A DNA stretch of 23,861 bases from CAZDWZ01 sp964509425 (GCA_964509425.1 CAZDWZ010000028.1:1-23861); one strand, 5' to 3'; shown: positions 11,532 to 19,290, counted from the first letter of the stretch. Notes: generated by a model not told the origin, from the sequence alone. Translations and numbers: made by a program.

Positions 11532-12206
11532 ATGGTGTGCAGTATGAACGGATCAAAGCCGCGTGCGCCCGGTTGGGTGTATGTGCTTGACAGTGACATC
11601 GAAGCCCACAGAGATGATGATTACCGCGTTTTTAAGATTGGCAGGGCTAAGAATCTCGATTCCAGAATGAAGCAGCTAGGCACTGCCTACGCTTACAAGC
11701 CCACGATTTCCTACACCTTCCATTCTGAAGATTGCATTCAAGCCGAAGCCGAACTCCATTCTTTATTTGCTGAACAACGTCTCAATGGCGAATGGTTCCG
11801 CTTGGGGCTGGAAGATTTGGGCTTTATCTCGGATTACGCTGGCAACTTGGGATATTTTGAAACCGCGACAGGCGAGATGATAGAAGACTCGGAGCGGCCA
11901 TCCGACGAAAACCGAATAATTGAACTGGCCATTGCTGAGCTTGAAAGTAATCCGCAATTCGCTCTACGTGCAAAATATCTACCATTCAATTCCAGTCACG
12001 ACTTGCCTCAATGCTTAATTGAAACCGAGGATTTAGTCGGTGAAGAGGAAGACGCGGTTCGAGACGGACAAGACTCGGAAGACTACCATCAGGCTGAAAT
12101 TGAAGAGGAGAGCCGCTTGGTAGAACAGGCCGAAATTGAAGAATGGAACCGCCGTCAGAAGATGGAGGAAGAAAGCTTGATGGAGTCAGAAGTGGAGGGT
12201 TATTAA
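11532..12206 (+). CDS. GIY-YIG superfamily T5orf172/MUG113-type protein, 224 aa
   Basis: Residues 15-90 show the T5orf172/MUG113 form of the GIY-YIG fold: GWVYVL (14-19), VFKIGRAKNLDSRMKQL (33-49), a helix with AEAELHSLFAEQRLNGEWF (71-89). Members act as DNA-binding or nicking modules in phages. The remaining ~110 residues are very acidic and helical (many E and D) with no recognised domain. The start could also be ATG 11544, since the ribosome site (AGGTG) is weak for both. It ends two nt before the initiator-like gene. Confidence 0.8.
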   Translation: MVCSMNGSKPRAPGWVYVLDSDIEAHRDDDYRVFKIGRAKNLDSRMKQLGTAYAYKPTISYTFHSEDCIQAEAELHSLFAEQRLNGEWFRLGLEDLGFISDYAGNLGYFETATGEMIEDSERPSDENRIIELAIAELESNPQFALRAKYLPFNSSHDLPQCLIETEDLVGEEEDAVRDGQDSEDYHQAEIEEESRLVEQAEIEEWNRRQKMEEESLMESEVEGY

Positions 12207-12208
12207 GA

Positions 12209-13132
12209 ATGCCGCGCAAACGCAATCTCTCGCCGAATTTCTTCAAAAACGAGGCATTGTCCGATATTGACCCGCTTGGCCGGATATTCTTCCAAGGGCT
12301 TTGGTGTTTCGCGGATCGGAACGGAAATTTAGAGCATCGTCCCAAGAGATTGAAGGCTGAAATTTTACCCTATGACGCAACCGTAGAAGACGCAACGACT
12401 TGGCTAAAACAACTTGCTTCCAAGTTGCTCATAAGTTTCTACCAAGTTGACGGCAACGAATACATTCACATTACAAGCTTTATTCGCTATCAATCGCCGC
12501 ATCCTGATGAGAAATCCGTATTCCCTGAACCACCAGAAGTCATTGAACAGAAGGGGGAATCAGGCGAGAGCGGCGCGACTCAAAAACAAGTCGAGGCGGA
12601 ACCTGAACAGATACAGCGAGATACAAAAACCACTTGCGAGCAAGTTGCCGACAACTTGGAAAACGGTTTGCAGCAAAGCTCTTATTCTTTAACTTGTATT
12701 CTTAATACTAAAGAAGACATGTCAAACAAGCCATCGCCCGACTTACCGGAAAGCGAGAGTTTGCCAATGGAGCCACTAAAACCCGACAAGCACAGCACTC
12801 AGGTATCAGAAGTTTTCGACTATTGGAAAATCAAGCATAACCATCCACGATCAATTTTAGACGCAAAGCGTAGGCGAATCATAATCGCCCGGCTCAAAGA
12901 GGGCTTTAGCGTTGACAGGCTAAAAATTGCAATTGATGGCTGTAAAAATTCCGCCTACCACCAAGGGCAAAACAATTCCGCGACGGTCTACGACGGAATA
13001 GACTTAATCTTGCGCGATGCCTCACACGTTGAACGATTCATTGCCTATGCGACGCCAAAGGACAATACCATCGTTCAAAACCAGAAAGCGCTTTTACCTA
13101 CCAACCTTCACCGAGCTATGGGAGTTGAATAA
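12209..13132 (+). CDS. Phage replication initiator / replisome organiser-like protein, 307 aa
   Basis: Start set at ATG 12209 with GGAGGG upstream. Residues 1-95 form the N-terminal domain seen in phage replication proteins (LSPNFFKNEALSDIDPLGRIFFQGLW, then ADRNGNLEHRPKRLKAEILPYD, ending YIHITSFIRYQSPHPDEKS). A disordered Glu/Gln-rich linker follows. Residues ~215-295 are the conserved C-terminal module (VFDYWKIKHNHPRSILDAKR, then ARLKEGFSVDRLKIAIDGC, then YDGIDLILRDASHVERFI). Such proteins bind the origin and load the helicase. Coupled to DnaB by a TAATG overlap, which supports this role. Confidence 0.8.
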   Translation: MPRKRNLSPNFFKNEALSDIDPLGRIFFQGLWCFADRNGNLEHRPKRLKAEILPYDATVEDATTWLKQLASKLLISFYQVDGNEYIHITSFIRYQSPHPDEKSVFPEPPEVIEQKGESGESGATQKQVEAEPEQIQRDTKTTCEQVADNLENGLQQSSYSLTCILNTKEDMSNKPSPDLPESESLPMEPLKPDKHSTQVSEVFDYWKIKHNHPRSILDAKRRRIIIARLKEGFSVDRLKIAIDGCKNSAYHQGQNNSATVYDGIDLILRDASHVERFIAYATPKDNTIVQNQKALLPTNLHRAMGVE

Positions 13133-14544
13133 TGTCTACTCTGAAACAGGTATCCCGCTTTTCCGATGTGTTTCTTGACCGCCCGATGCCGTCCAGCGTG
13201 GACAATGAGCGAACGATACTCGGCTGTATTATTCTCGACAATTCGCTAATGGAGCAGGCGGCGCTACTGAGCGAAGATGAATTCTACACGCCGTCGCATA
13301 AGATCATATTCGCCGCGATGAAACGCATTTGGAAAACTGGCATTGACCCGCTCACGCTTCAGGAAGAATTACGCCGGACGCTTGATCTTGAACGCATCGG
13401 CGGCGCTGCCTATATCGCCAGTTTGTTTGATGGTGTGCCTCGTTTCTCGCGGATAGAGGCTTACGTCAAAATCGTGAGACAGAAGGCGCAACTTCGGAAG
13501 CTTATTTCCATCGGCTACGAAGCTGTGATGCGAGCTTTTGACGATGAAGACTCGACAGAGTTTCAGATTGCAGAGATTGAGCGCGAATTGTCCGGCGTGT
13601 GCGATGACGGCGAATCAAGCTGGCAAAGCGCTGGCGCAGTTTTTTCAGATTACATCGCGGAAGTAGAAAGCCGGATGAACTCTGACCGGCCCGTTGTCGG
13701 CTTCTCGACAGGCTTTCACGGAATTGACCGGATGACGCTTGGCCTTGAGCGGAAGTTTCACACAGTCATTGGGGCGCGTCCTGGCGTTGGCAAGACTGCG
13801 TTTGGATTGTCGCTTACGCTTTACGCGAGCTTGAGCAAGTGGAACGTCCGCGAAGATGGCAAGCCGCCGTTGATTGTCTGGTTTTCGATGGAAATGCCCG
13901 CAAAACAGCTAATGCGGCGAATGGTGGCAATCTTGGCCGATGTTGACGCGCTTGAACTGCATCGCGGCAACCTTTCGCCGGATGAATGGCGGCGCGTGCA
14001 TTATTCGGAAGAAATCGTCGCTAAAATGCGCGTTCATTTTGATGACCGATGCGGACTGTCCGTGGCAAAGATTCGTCAGGCAATCCGGGTGATTAAGCAG
14101 GCAGAAGGCCAGATGCCAGATATGGTTTTCACGGACTATTTGCAGCTTGGCGACGGCGAGAAAGGCAGAGGAACGCGAGCGGAAGAGGTTGCACGGTTTT
14201 GCAAAGGGATGACGGAGCTTTTCAAGGAAAATGATATTTGCGGCGTTTCATTGGCGCAGTTGAACCGGGATGCGCACGGCAATAAACCATCGCTTCGTGA
14301 CTTCAAAGAATCCGGCCAAATCGAACAAGATGCCGCGCTGGTATTCGGACTTCATCGCCCCGAAATAGACAATCCAACAGCCGAGCCGCAACACTCAGCA
14401 GAGTTGATAATCCTGAAGCAGCGCAATGGGCCAATGGGCAGCTTGCTTGTAGGCTTCAAGCCGGATCGTGCGTGGTTTTATGAAGCCGATAGGACGCCGG
14501 AGCAATGGCAGCAAATGATTCAATCATTCAAACTGAGGACGTGA
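13132..14544 (+). CDS. dnaB: Replicative DNA helicase, DnaB family, 470 aa
   Basis: Full-length hexameric helicase. The N-terminal domain spans ~22-130 (ERTILGCIILDNSLMEQAAL onward). The RecA-like domain has Walker A GARPGVGKT (214-222), the WFSMEM motif after the first strand, Walker B-type VFTDYLQL, VSLAQLNR, and the C-terminal SGQIEQDAALVFGLHRP. It unwinds the fork 5' to 3' and is loaded by the adjacent initiator-like protein. Its stop overlaps the next ATG. All hallmark residues are present and the length is normal. Confidence 0.95.
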   Translation: MSTLKQVSRFSDVFLDRPMPSSVDNERTILGCIILDNSLMEQAALLSEDEFYTPSHKIIFAAMKRIWKTGIDPLTLQEELRRTLDLERIGGAAYIASLFDGVPRFSRIEAYVKIVRQKAQLRKLISIGYEAVMRAFDDEDSTEFQIAEIERELSGVCDDGESSWQSAGAVFSDYIAEVESRMNSDRPVVGFSTGFHGIDRMTLGLERKFHTVIGARPGVGKTAFGLSLTLYASLSKWNVREDGKPPLIVWFSMEMPAKQLMRRMVAILADVDALELHRGNLSPDEWRRVHYSEEIVAKMRVHFDDRCGLSVAKIRQAIRVIKQAEGQMPDMVFTDYLQLGDGEKGRGTRAEEVARFCKGMTELFKENDICGVSLAQLNRDAHGNKPSLRDFKESGQIEQDAALVFGLHRPEIDNPTAEPQHSAELIILKQRNGPMGSLLVGFKPDRAWFYEADRTPEQWQQMIQSFKLRT

Positions 14545-14720
14545 TGACTAACCAAGCAAAAATCAAAGAACTCTGCCGCATCGCCGCTCGCCGCGAAACC
14601 ATTGCCGCAGCATTCGCAAGCTTTCCCGGCGCACGCCAGCAGCGGCAAGCCCGCATCTGGGAAGCGAAGGCGAAGGAAGCGCGGGAGATGATGGCGAAGA
14701 TGAAAGAGGGGGAACGATGA
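14544..14720 (+). CDS. Small basic helical protein, 58 aa
   Basis: Start at ATG 14544, overlapping the DnaB stop. Almost entirely helical and Ala/Lys/Arg-rich (IKELCRIAARRETIAAAFAS; RQARIWEAKAKEAREMMAKMKE). It lies between dnaB and the C5-methyltransferase and overlaps both. No family is recognised; a small cofactor of either neighbour is possible from position only. Confidence 0.6.
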   Translation: MTNQAKIKELCRIAARRETIAAAFASFPGARQQRQARIWEAKAKEAREMMAKMKEGER

Positions 14721-15817
14721 ATTTTCTGTCGTTATTCGCTGGAATAGGCGGCTTTGATCTCGGCCTTGAACGCGCTGGAATGAATTGCGTTGGCCAAGTC
14801 GAGATTGAGCCATTTTGCCAGAAGGTACTGGCAAATCATTGGCCGAATGTTTGGAGGTGGAACGATGTCAACACGCTCACGGGCGAAGCCGTTAAACAAA
14901 ACTGCGGAACAATTGACCTTCTTTGCGGCGGAGTCCCTTGCCAGCCCGCCAGCGTTGCCGGAAAGCGAAAAGGAACCGCCGATCATCGCTGGCTCTGGCC
15001 ATCTTTTCTGCGCCTGGTGTCTGAAATTAAACCCCTGTGGGTGTTGGCGGAGAATCCTCGCGGAGTTCTTAGCCTTGACGTTGAAGGATTGCAATTCAGC
15101 GAATGGATTGCGCGTGAGTTCGCAGTTAGAGGCTACGAACTCTTACCCGTCAAGCTGGCTGCTGAAGATGTCGGCGCGCCGCACAGAAGAGAACGAGTCT
15201 TCTTTGTGGCCTACAGCGCAAGCGCGAAGCGCTCCGGATTGCCCAGCGGAACGCTTGAGAAATTCACCGAGTCTGGAATCGTCCGTGATGATGTGGCCAA
15301 CACCGACAGCCGAGCAAGCGCAGCATTCAGGCAGAGTGAAGATCAAAGACGGTCAACAGAATCACTTGGCAGCGATGGCGCAATGGCCAACGCCGACAGC
15401 GGCAGAAGCGAACAAGATTCCGAATCAAGCCAATTACGGGCAAATCGGCTTGAGCAATCATCCAGCAATCGTGGGATTGCCGAGCCGTCCGAAGGGAGAA
15501 AAGGGTACTTGGCCGACGCCTACAGTGCGAGACTGGAAGAATGTTGGCCATCAGGAATCAATGGAGCGGCGGAGCGAGAATCACGCCCAGCCCTTGCCGG
15601 AAGTGGTTATCAATGGCCAAGCCGACCCGGACAGTCTCAGCACGAATGGGAAGAACCGCGCACAGTTGAATTGCCGATGGGTGGCACAATTGCAGGGCTT
15701 TCCGTCCGATTGGTTAGACGTCATCGAGTAGCGGCGCTCAAGGCGCTCGGCAACGCGATTGTGCCGCAATGCGCGGAAGTAATTGGCCGCGCAATTATGC
15801 AACTGGAAACCCAATGA
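14717..15817 (+). CDS. DNA cytosine-5 methyltransferase, 366 aa
   Basis: C5-MTase signatures in order: motif I FAGIGGFDLGLERAG (7-21), motif IV with catalytic cysteine GGVPCQPAS (C75), motif VI ENP (112-114), motif VIII APHRRERVFFVA (near 153-165), then a long variable region and the C-terminal RRHRVAALKALGNAIVPQ (motif X type). It transfers a methyl group from SAM to cytosine C5, probably to evade host restriction; no partner endonuclease is next to it. The variable region is unusually Ser/Arg/Glu-rich and free of hydrophobic order because a second gene is coded in another frame of the same DNA. Confidence 0.93.
   Translation: MNFLSLFAGIGGFDLGLERAGMNCVGQVEIEPFCQKVLANHWPNVWRWNDVNTLTGEAVKQNCGTIDLLCGGVPCQPASVAGKRKGTADHRWLWPSFLRLVSEIKPLWVLAENPRGVLSLDVEGLQFSEWIAREFAVRGYELLPVKLAAEDVGAPHRRERVFFVAYSASAKRSGLPSGTLEKFTESGIVRDDVANTDSRASAAFRQSEDQRRSTESLGSDGAMANADSGRSEQDSESSQLRANRLEQSSSNRGIAEPSEGRKGYLADAYSARLEECWPSGINGAAERESRPALAGSGYQWPSRPGQSQHEWEEPRTVELPMGGTIAGLSVRLVRRHRVAALKALGNAIVPQCAEVIGRAIMQLETQ
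14865..15731 (+). CDS. Overlapping gene inside the C5-methyltransferase, 288 aa, WPTP-repeat protein
   Basis: A 288-codon frame lies wholly within the C5-MTase gene. It has its own strong ribosome site (GGAGGT 14853-14858) six nt before ATG 14865. The protein has four WPT motifs (WPTAQ at 115, WPTPTAEQ at 144, WPTPTAAE at 174, WPTPTVRDW at 216) and ends LNCRWVAQLQGFPSDWLDV. I know this arrangement from phage hypothetical proteins with WPTPTA.D repeats and a C-terminal LNPxWVEWLMGFPxGW. WPTPTA in this frame is VANTDS in the methyltransferase frame. Function unknown; a partner of the methyltransferase is an obvious guess. Confidence 0.7.
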   Translation: MSTRSRAKPLNKTAEQLTFFAAESLASPPALPESEKEPPIIAGSGHLFCAWCLKLNPCGCWRRILAEFLALTLKDCNSANGLRVSSQLEATNSYPSSWLLKMSARRTEENESSLWPTAQARSAPDCPAERLRNSPSLESSVMMWPTPTAEQAQHSGRVKIKDGQQNHLAAMAQWPTPTAAEANKIPNQANYGQIGLSNHPAIVGLPSRPKGEKGTWPTPTVRDWKNVGHQESMERRSENHAQPLPEVVINGQADPDSLSTNGKNRAQLNCRWVAQLQGFPSDWLDVIE

Positions 15818-16029
15818 CCAATTGCGACCAATGCGCCGCTGTCTACCCGCGCTCCGACGCGCTGCACTTCTGCGATTGCCGCGACCAGATGGCCTTGTGC
15901 GGCGCGTGCAGGCCGCTGTGCGCTGGCGATGGGCAATGCGGCGAAGCGTGGCGCGCATTGAAGCCAGGAACGCCGGTTGTGTTGCGGCTGAAAGCGCAAG
16001 GGCTGAGGCAGGCGGGATTGTTTACGTAA
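15814..16029 (+). CDS. Cys-rich small protein, probably zinc-binding, 71 aa
   Basis: ATG 15814 overlaps the C5-MTase stop. Nine cysteines in the first half pair as CDQC, CDC, CGAC and C, with a His (ALHFCDC) between; this fits two small zinc ribbons. The last 25 residues form a basic beta/helix end (TPVVLRLKAQGLRQAGLF). Small zinc proteins of this kind next to phage DNA-modification genes are usually of unknown function. Confidence 0.6.
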   Translation: MTNCDQCAAVYPRSDALHFCDCRDQMALCGACRPLCAGDGQCGEAWRALKPGTPVVLRLKAQGLRQAGLFT

Positions 16030-16038
16030 GGAAGAGAT

Positions 16039-16743
16039 ATGATAGAGCCATACTACAATCAGGACGGAATCACGATTTACAACGCGGATTGCCGCGAGGT
16101 GTTGCCGCAGCTTGAGCGTGTGGATTTGGTAATGACTGACCCGGCTTACAGCGAAAAGACGCACAAAGGAATGCGGAACGGTCACAACGATAACTCAATT
16201 GATTTTGCTTCGGTCAATGCGGAATTCATATCAGGCATTTTTGAGCAATGCGCGCCGAAGCGCTGGCTGATTTCGTTTATTGATTGGCGTCATGCCGTAG
16301 AACTGGAAGCGAAGCCGCCCGCCGGTTTTGAGTTTGTCAGGCTTGGCGTTTGGGTGAAGCGCAACCCGATGCCGCAATTGACCGGCGATAGGCCAGCAAC
16401 GGGCTGGGAAGCAATTGCGATTTTGCATTCTCTGACAACAAAGAAGCGATGGAACGGCGGCGGCGAAGCGGCTTGTTATAGCTATGGCACTTCCCGATGG
16501 GGATACTTTGGGCCAAGCCTGCACCCAACGGAAAAGCCATTGCCGCTGGTCACGAAAATCCTGTCACAGTTCGCAGAAGCAGACGAAACCGTTCTAGATC
16601 CATTTATGGGCAGTGGAACTTCGCTTGTGGCAGCGAAGGTGCTTGGCTTGCCTGCAATTGGCATTGAAATCAGCCGCAAAGATTGCGACACGGCAATTGA
16701 ACGGCTACGGCAAAACGTGTTTAATTTTGAGGAAGCCGTATGA
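16039..16743 (+). CDS. DNA N4-cytosine/N6-adenine methyltransferase, 234 aa
   Basis: Catalytic motif IV occurs early as TDPAY (33-37, a DPPY variant). The SAM-binding motif I occurs late as LDPFMGSGTSL (186-196). The PTEKP segment lies shortly before it. This order (IV before I) marks the beta class of amino-methyltransferases. GGAAGAG precedes the ATG. No restriction nuclease is adjacent, so it is an orphan phage-type enzyme that probably protects element DNA or marks it for regulation. Overlaps the next gene by four nt. Confidence 0.9.
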   Translation: MIEPYYNQDGITIYNADCREVLPQLERVDLVMTDPAYSEKTHKGMRNGHNDNSIDFASVNAEFISGIFEQCAPKRWLISFIDWRHAVELEAKPPAGFEFVRLGVWVKRNPMPQLTGDRPATGWEAIAILHSLTTKKRWNGGGEAACYSYGTSRWGYFGPSLHPTEKPLPLVTKILSQFAEADETVLDPFMGSGTSLVAAKVLGLPAIGIEISRKDCDTAIERLRQNVFNFEEAV

Positions 16744-16958
16744 CCCTTGCCGCCTTGCGCCTAAGTAGCCCCTTCGCCAAAGGCCGCGCTTCTGCCGCCA
16801 TCACGAAGGCCAACAAGCGGAAGGCGTGCCTCGCGGCTGTGGCGAAGCGCGACTGGCGGCGGCTGAAACAGGTTCCGAACGCGCAGCGCAAGCATCGGAG
16901 CCGGGCGGAGATTGAAAGAATGGTTAAAACGATTGACAGCGCGAAATCGCAAGCGTAA
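16740..16958 (+). CDS. Small very basic protein, 72 aa
   Basis: ATGA overlap with the methyltransferase. Rich in Lys, Arg and Ala (FAKGRASAAITKANKRKACL, KRDWRRLKQVPNAQRKHRSR), helical, strongly cationic. It probably binds nucleic acid. It is the last gene of the replication/methylation operon and is followed by the structured 160-nt leader. Confidence 0.55.
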   Translation: MTLAALRLSSPFAKGRASAAITKANKRKACLAAVAKRDWRRLKQVPNAQRKHRSRAEIERMVKTIDSAKSQA

Positions 16959-16967
16959 ATTGCGACG

Positions 16968-17105
16968 TGTTCAGGCTCAAGAGGCGCGGGCGTTTTTCTT
17001 TGCCCGTAACCTATTCCAAGATCAGAGCGCCTTGTTTGTGTGGATTAACGTCCCGTCTGTGAGCCTGAACAACCACAGAAAGCAAACAAGGCGCTCTGTG
17101 TTTTT
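16968..17105 (+). promoter_or_regulatory. Interleaved long inverted repeats ending in a T tract (pseudoknot/attenuator candidate)
   Basis: Two perfect inverted repeats cross each other in order A-B-A'-B'. A is TGTTCAGGCTCA (16968-16979) and A' TGAGCCTGAACA (17060-17071), 12 bp. B is CAGAGCGCCTTGTTTG (17023-17038) and B' its complement at 17083-17098, 16 bp. B' is followed by TGTTTTT (17099-17105), as in a terminator. A third hairpin, CGGGC/GCCCG (16987-16991 with 17002-17006), lies between A and B. The downstream ATG at 17119 follows AGGAG at 17106-17110. Such an arrangement could control read-through into 17119. Confidence 0.7.
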
Positions 17106-17118
17106 AGGAGCAAGAAAA

Positions 17119-17772
17119 ATGAAGAAAAGAGCAAAAGCCGCAAATAAGCCGATAACATTTACCGCAGTGTTTCTTGATCGCCTGAAGAAACTAGCTCGCA
17201 TTTTCGGAGATTTATTTGGACGCAGCAAAAGCATTTGGGTGGAAAGTGAAACCTCATCAGTCTTTGCTACAAACGGACATTGGGGCGTAAAGTTGCCTGC
17301 GCCTGTTGGATTGGTGTCTTGTGCATTTAAGGCTTCTGATTTGCTGGCGTTTTTCAGACAGAAGCCGGATATGCAGATCGGAGAAAACGGGGAGCCAACT
17401 GCCAGCGGCGCAGTGCTGCCATATTCGCTGGTTACTGACGGATCGCAGGTTCCTGGCCTGTCAGGTGTAATGAAAGACACGTTTCAGAAGATTGTCGCAT
17501 CGGGGCCGGTTGTGACGCTTAACCCAAAGTATTTGAAGGATGCTTGTGATGTTGCGATTCATTCTGGCTGGGAATCCCTGGCGCTTTACGTTATCAATCC
17601 TGAAACGCCGGTCTTGATGGTTGAGTCTGGATATTACGGGAAGCTGGATGCGCGGACGCTCCGCTTGCAGCCGGACGACCTTGAAAAAGAAATTCAACGC
17701 GGTGTGATTGTGATTATGCCGATGCGGTTGTCGGATAATATAGAAAGCTTTGATCCTAAGAAGGCTTTTTAG
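17119..17772 (+). CDS. Hypothetical protein, 217 aa
   Basis: Start set at ATG 17119 just after the interleaved-repeat structure, with TAGGAG upstream; the frame is open further up but that part overlaps the repeats. The N-terminus is basic (MKKRAKAANKPITFTAVFLDRLKKL). The body is beta-rich with SIWVESETSSVFATNGHWGVKLPAPVG, then SALYV-type strands (ESLALYVINPETPVLMVESGYYGKLDA) and a Pro/Asp end. The pattern recalls sliding-clamp-like or processivity folds only vaguely; no family can be named. It is probably the regulated first gene of the operon to 19924. Confidence 0.65.
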   Translation: MKKRAKAANKPITFTAVFLDRLKKLARIFGDLFGRSKSIWVESETSSVFATNGHWGVKLPAPVGLVSCAFKASDLLAFFRQKPDMQIGENGEPTASGAVLPYSLVTDGSQVPGLSGVMKDTFQKIVASGPVVTLNPKYLKDACDVAIHSGWESLALYVINPETPVLMVESGYYGKLDARTLRLQPDDLEKEIQRGVIVIMPMRLSDNIESFDPKKAF

Positions 17773-17780
17773 GAGCGAAA

Positions 17781-18149
17781 ATGATTAGCACTGAGTTTCA
17801 ATCTAACATTCTGGACGGCATCGCCGCATTGCAGGCAGCGTTAAACGACCAGCGCACATCTGCAAGGGCGCACGCGGAATGCGAACACGCTTACCGTCAA
17901 GCGCGGGCAATTGCCCTAACGACGCTGGCGGCTGACGGCACAAAGCGTACAGTTGACTTGGCGCAAGCAATGGTTGACATCCAATGCGACAAGCAAATGC
18001 TCCGGCTGCGATTGGCCGAAGCGCAGCACGAAAGCGACGGTGAGCTTGTGAAATCGCTTCGTCAGCAGTTGAGCGCGATGCAGAGCCTTTTGGGAACATA
18101 CCGAGCGGAAGCAGAAGCGATTCGCTACGGACAAGGATCGGGAGCATAA
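17781..18149 (+). CDS. Phage-type coiled-coil protein, 122 aa
   Basis: TAGGAG precedes the ATG, eight nt after the previous stop. Nearly all helical. The middle (HAYRQARAIALTTLAADGTKR, then DLAQAMVDIQCDKQMLRLRLAEAQ) and the end (LRQQLSAMQSLLGTYRAEAEAIRYG) follow a layout I know from phage proteins encoded near recombination genes, without an assigned function. Length is typical. Confidence 0.65.
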   Translation: MISTEFQSNILDGIAALQAALNDQRTSARAHAECEHAYRQARAIALTTLAADGTKRTVDLAQAMVDIQCDKQMLRLRLAEAQHESDGELVKSLRQQLSAMQSLLGTYRAEAEAIRYGQGSGA

Positions 18150-18191
18150 CATCAAAGTGCGGCTTGGGATTGCCGCTGTGGAGGTTGAGTG

Positions 18192-18569
18192 ATGACGATT
18201 CGAGCGTTTGAGGTTTCAGTTATCGGCACTGATTGGACGAAGATCATCAACGCCGCAACAGCGGGTAAGGCCAAATACCAATACTGGCTTCATGTCACGG
18301 ACGCTTGGCCGGATGTGCCAATCACGGCAATGCGCGCCCGGCTGTACAATAACGGTAAGCCGTACACGTCGCCGGATTTTGAGCGCAATGCTGCCTATCG
18401 CGGAATGCCTGAAGTGAAATGCGGGCAGCGGGTAAAAGTTGGCGCAAATGAAGGTGTGATTGTTGGCCATAATTCGTCTGCTAATTTTGACGTGCTGTTT
18501 GATGACAACGCGCTGAAATACCCTGGAATGCGGCTCAATGTTCATCCGCAGGAAATGGAGTTAATTTAA
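18192..18569 (+). CDS. Hypothetical protein, 125 aa
   Basis: Start at ATG 18192 (GGAGG eight to nine nt upstream); a GTG directly before it is possible. The N-terminal half is a mixed fold (FEVSVIGTDWTKIINAATAGKAKYQYWLHVTDAWPDV) with the YQYW...DAWPD core of small phage proteins. The C-terminal half has a small beta-barrel look (RVKVGANEGVIVGHNSSANFDVLF; MRLNVHPQEMELI). Joined to the next gene by TAATG. Confidence 0.6.
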   Translation: MTIRAFEVSVIGTDWTKIINAATAGKAKYQYWLHVTDAWPDVPITAMRARLYNNGKPYTSPDFERNAAYRGMPEVKCGQRVKVGANEGVIVGHNSSANFDVLFDDNALKYPGMRLNVHPQEMELI

Positions 18570-18760
18570 TGACCATTGATAGTAATTACACGGTCTGCGT
18601 TCATTGTGGCGTTGAAACGTATGCGCCCGACGATTTGGATGATCCGCTTTGTGATGATTGCGAGGCGGAAGAAACCGCGATATTCGCCGAAGCCGAGGAA
18701 GCGGAAGCGATGTTGCGTAAAGCTGGTTTAGTGGAGGAAATGGAATGGCACAATCAATGA
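18569..18760 (+). CDS. Small zinc-ribbon protein, 63 aa
   Basis: Two cysteine pairs, CVHC (10-13) and CDDC (28-31), separated by an acidic loop, form a short zinc ribbon. The rest is a strongly acidic helix (AEEAEAMLRKAGLVEEMEW). Overlaps the nuclease gene by 16 nt and the gene before by one. It may be an adaptor of the adjacent VRR-NUC protein, which is inference from position only. Confidence 0.6.
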   Translation: MTIDSNYTVCVHCGVETYAPDDLDDPLCDDCEAEETAIFAEAEEAEAMLRKAGLVEEMEWHNQ

Positions 18761-19290
18761 GTCAGTTTGCGGCGGGCTTCGATTATGAAGCGCATCAACG
18801 CCGAATGAAGAAGATCGGCCAGAAGGCAAACGCGGAAGTTGCCGAGCGCCGGGCGCAAGCCGCAGTCATTGAGAAAAAGGCAAAGCCGAAGCGAACAAAG
18901 AAGCTCGTTATCAGCGAAGACGAGCATCAGGCGGCTGTTATCAGATGGCGTGACGATCAGGTAATGCTTGGCCGGATGCCGGGCATCAATCTGTTATTCG
19001 CTATTCCGAACGGTGGCAAGCGCATATTGGGGGAAGCTCGAAAGCTTCGACGAACCGGCACAACCGCAGGTGTGTGTGACTTATTCTTGCCGATAGCCCG
19101 AAAGCAGAAAGATGGAAGCATTGCGCACGGTTTGTTTATCGAAATGAAATCTACAGTCGGCAAGGTGTCGCCTGCACAGCGGCAATTTATTGATGACGTG
19201 CAGGCGCAAGATTACGCCGTCCATGTGTGCTACTCCGCAACTGAGGCGATTGATAAAATTGAGCGGTATTACAGAGGGGATGCAGTATGA
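18745..19290 (+). CDS. VRR-NUC domain nuclease, 181 aa
   Basis: An N-terminal basic coiled coil (1-55) precedes a VRR-NUC core: SEDEHQAAVIRW (57-68), IPNGGKR (87-93), the acidic motif AGVCDLFLP (108-116) and the catalytic FIEMKST (131-137, E133 and K135). The end VSPAQRQFIDDVQAQDYAVHVCYSATEA is typical. This PD-(D/E)XK family cuts branched or flap DNA and is often found in phage recombination cassettes. GGAGGAAA precedes the ATG inside the zinc-ribbon gene. Confidence 0.9.
   Translation: MAQSMSQFAAGFDYEAHQRRMKKIGQKANAEVAERRAQAAVIEKKAKPKRTKKLVISEDEHQAAVIRWRDDQVMLGRMPGINLLFAIPNGGKRILGEARKLRRTGTTAGVCDLFLPIARKQKDGSIAHGLFIEMKSTVGKVSPAQRQFIDDVQAQDYAVHVCYSATEAIDKIERYYRGDAV

Noticed and set aside
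15581..16185. Leftward frames of 125 and 154 codons across the end of the C5-MTase
   Set aside because: Antisense shadows of the methyltransferase, zinc-binding and N4/N6-MTase genes, with no start signals.
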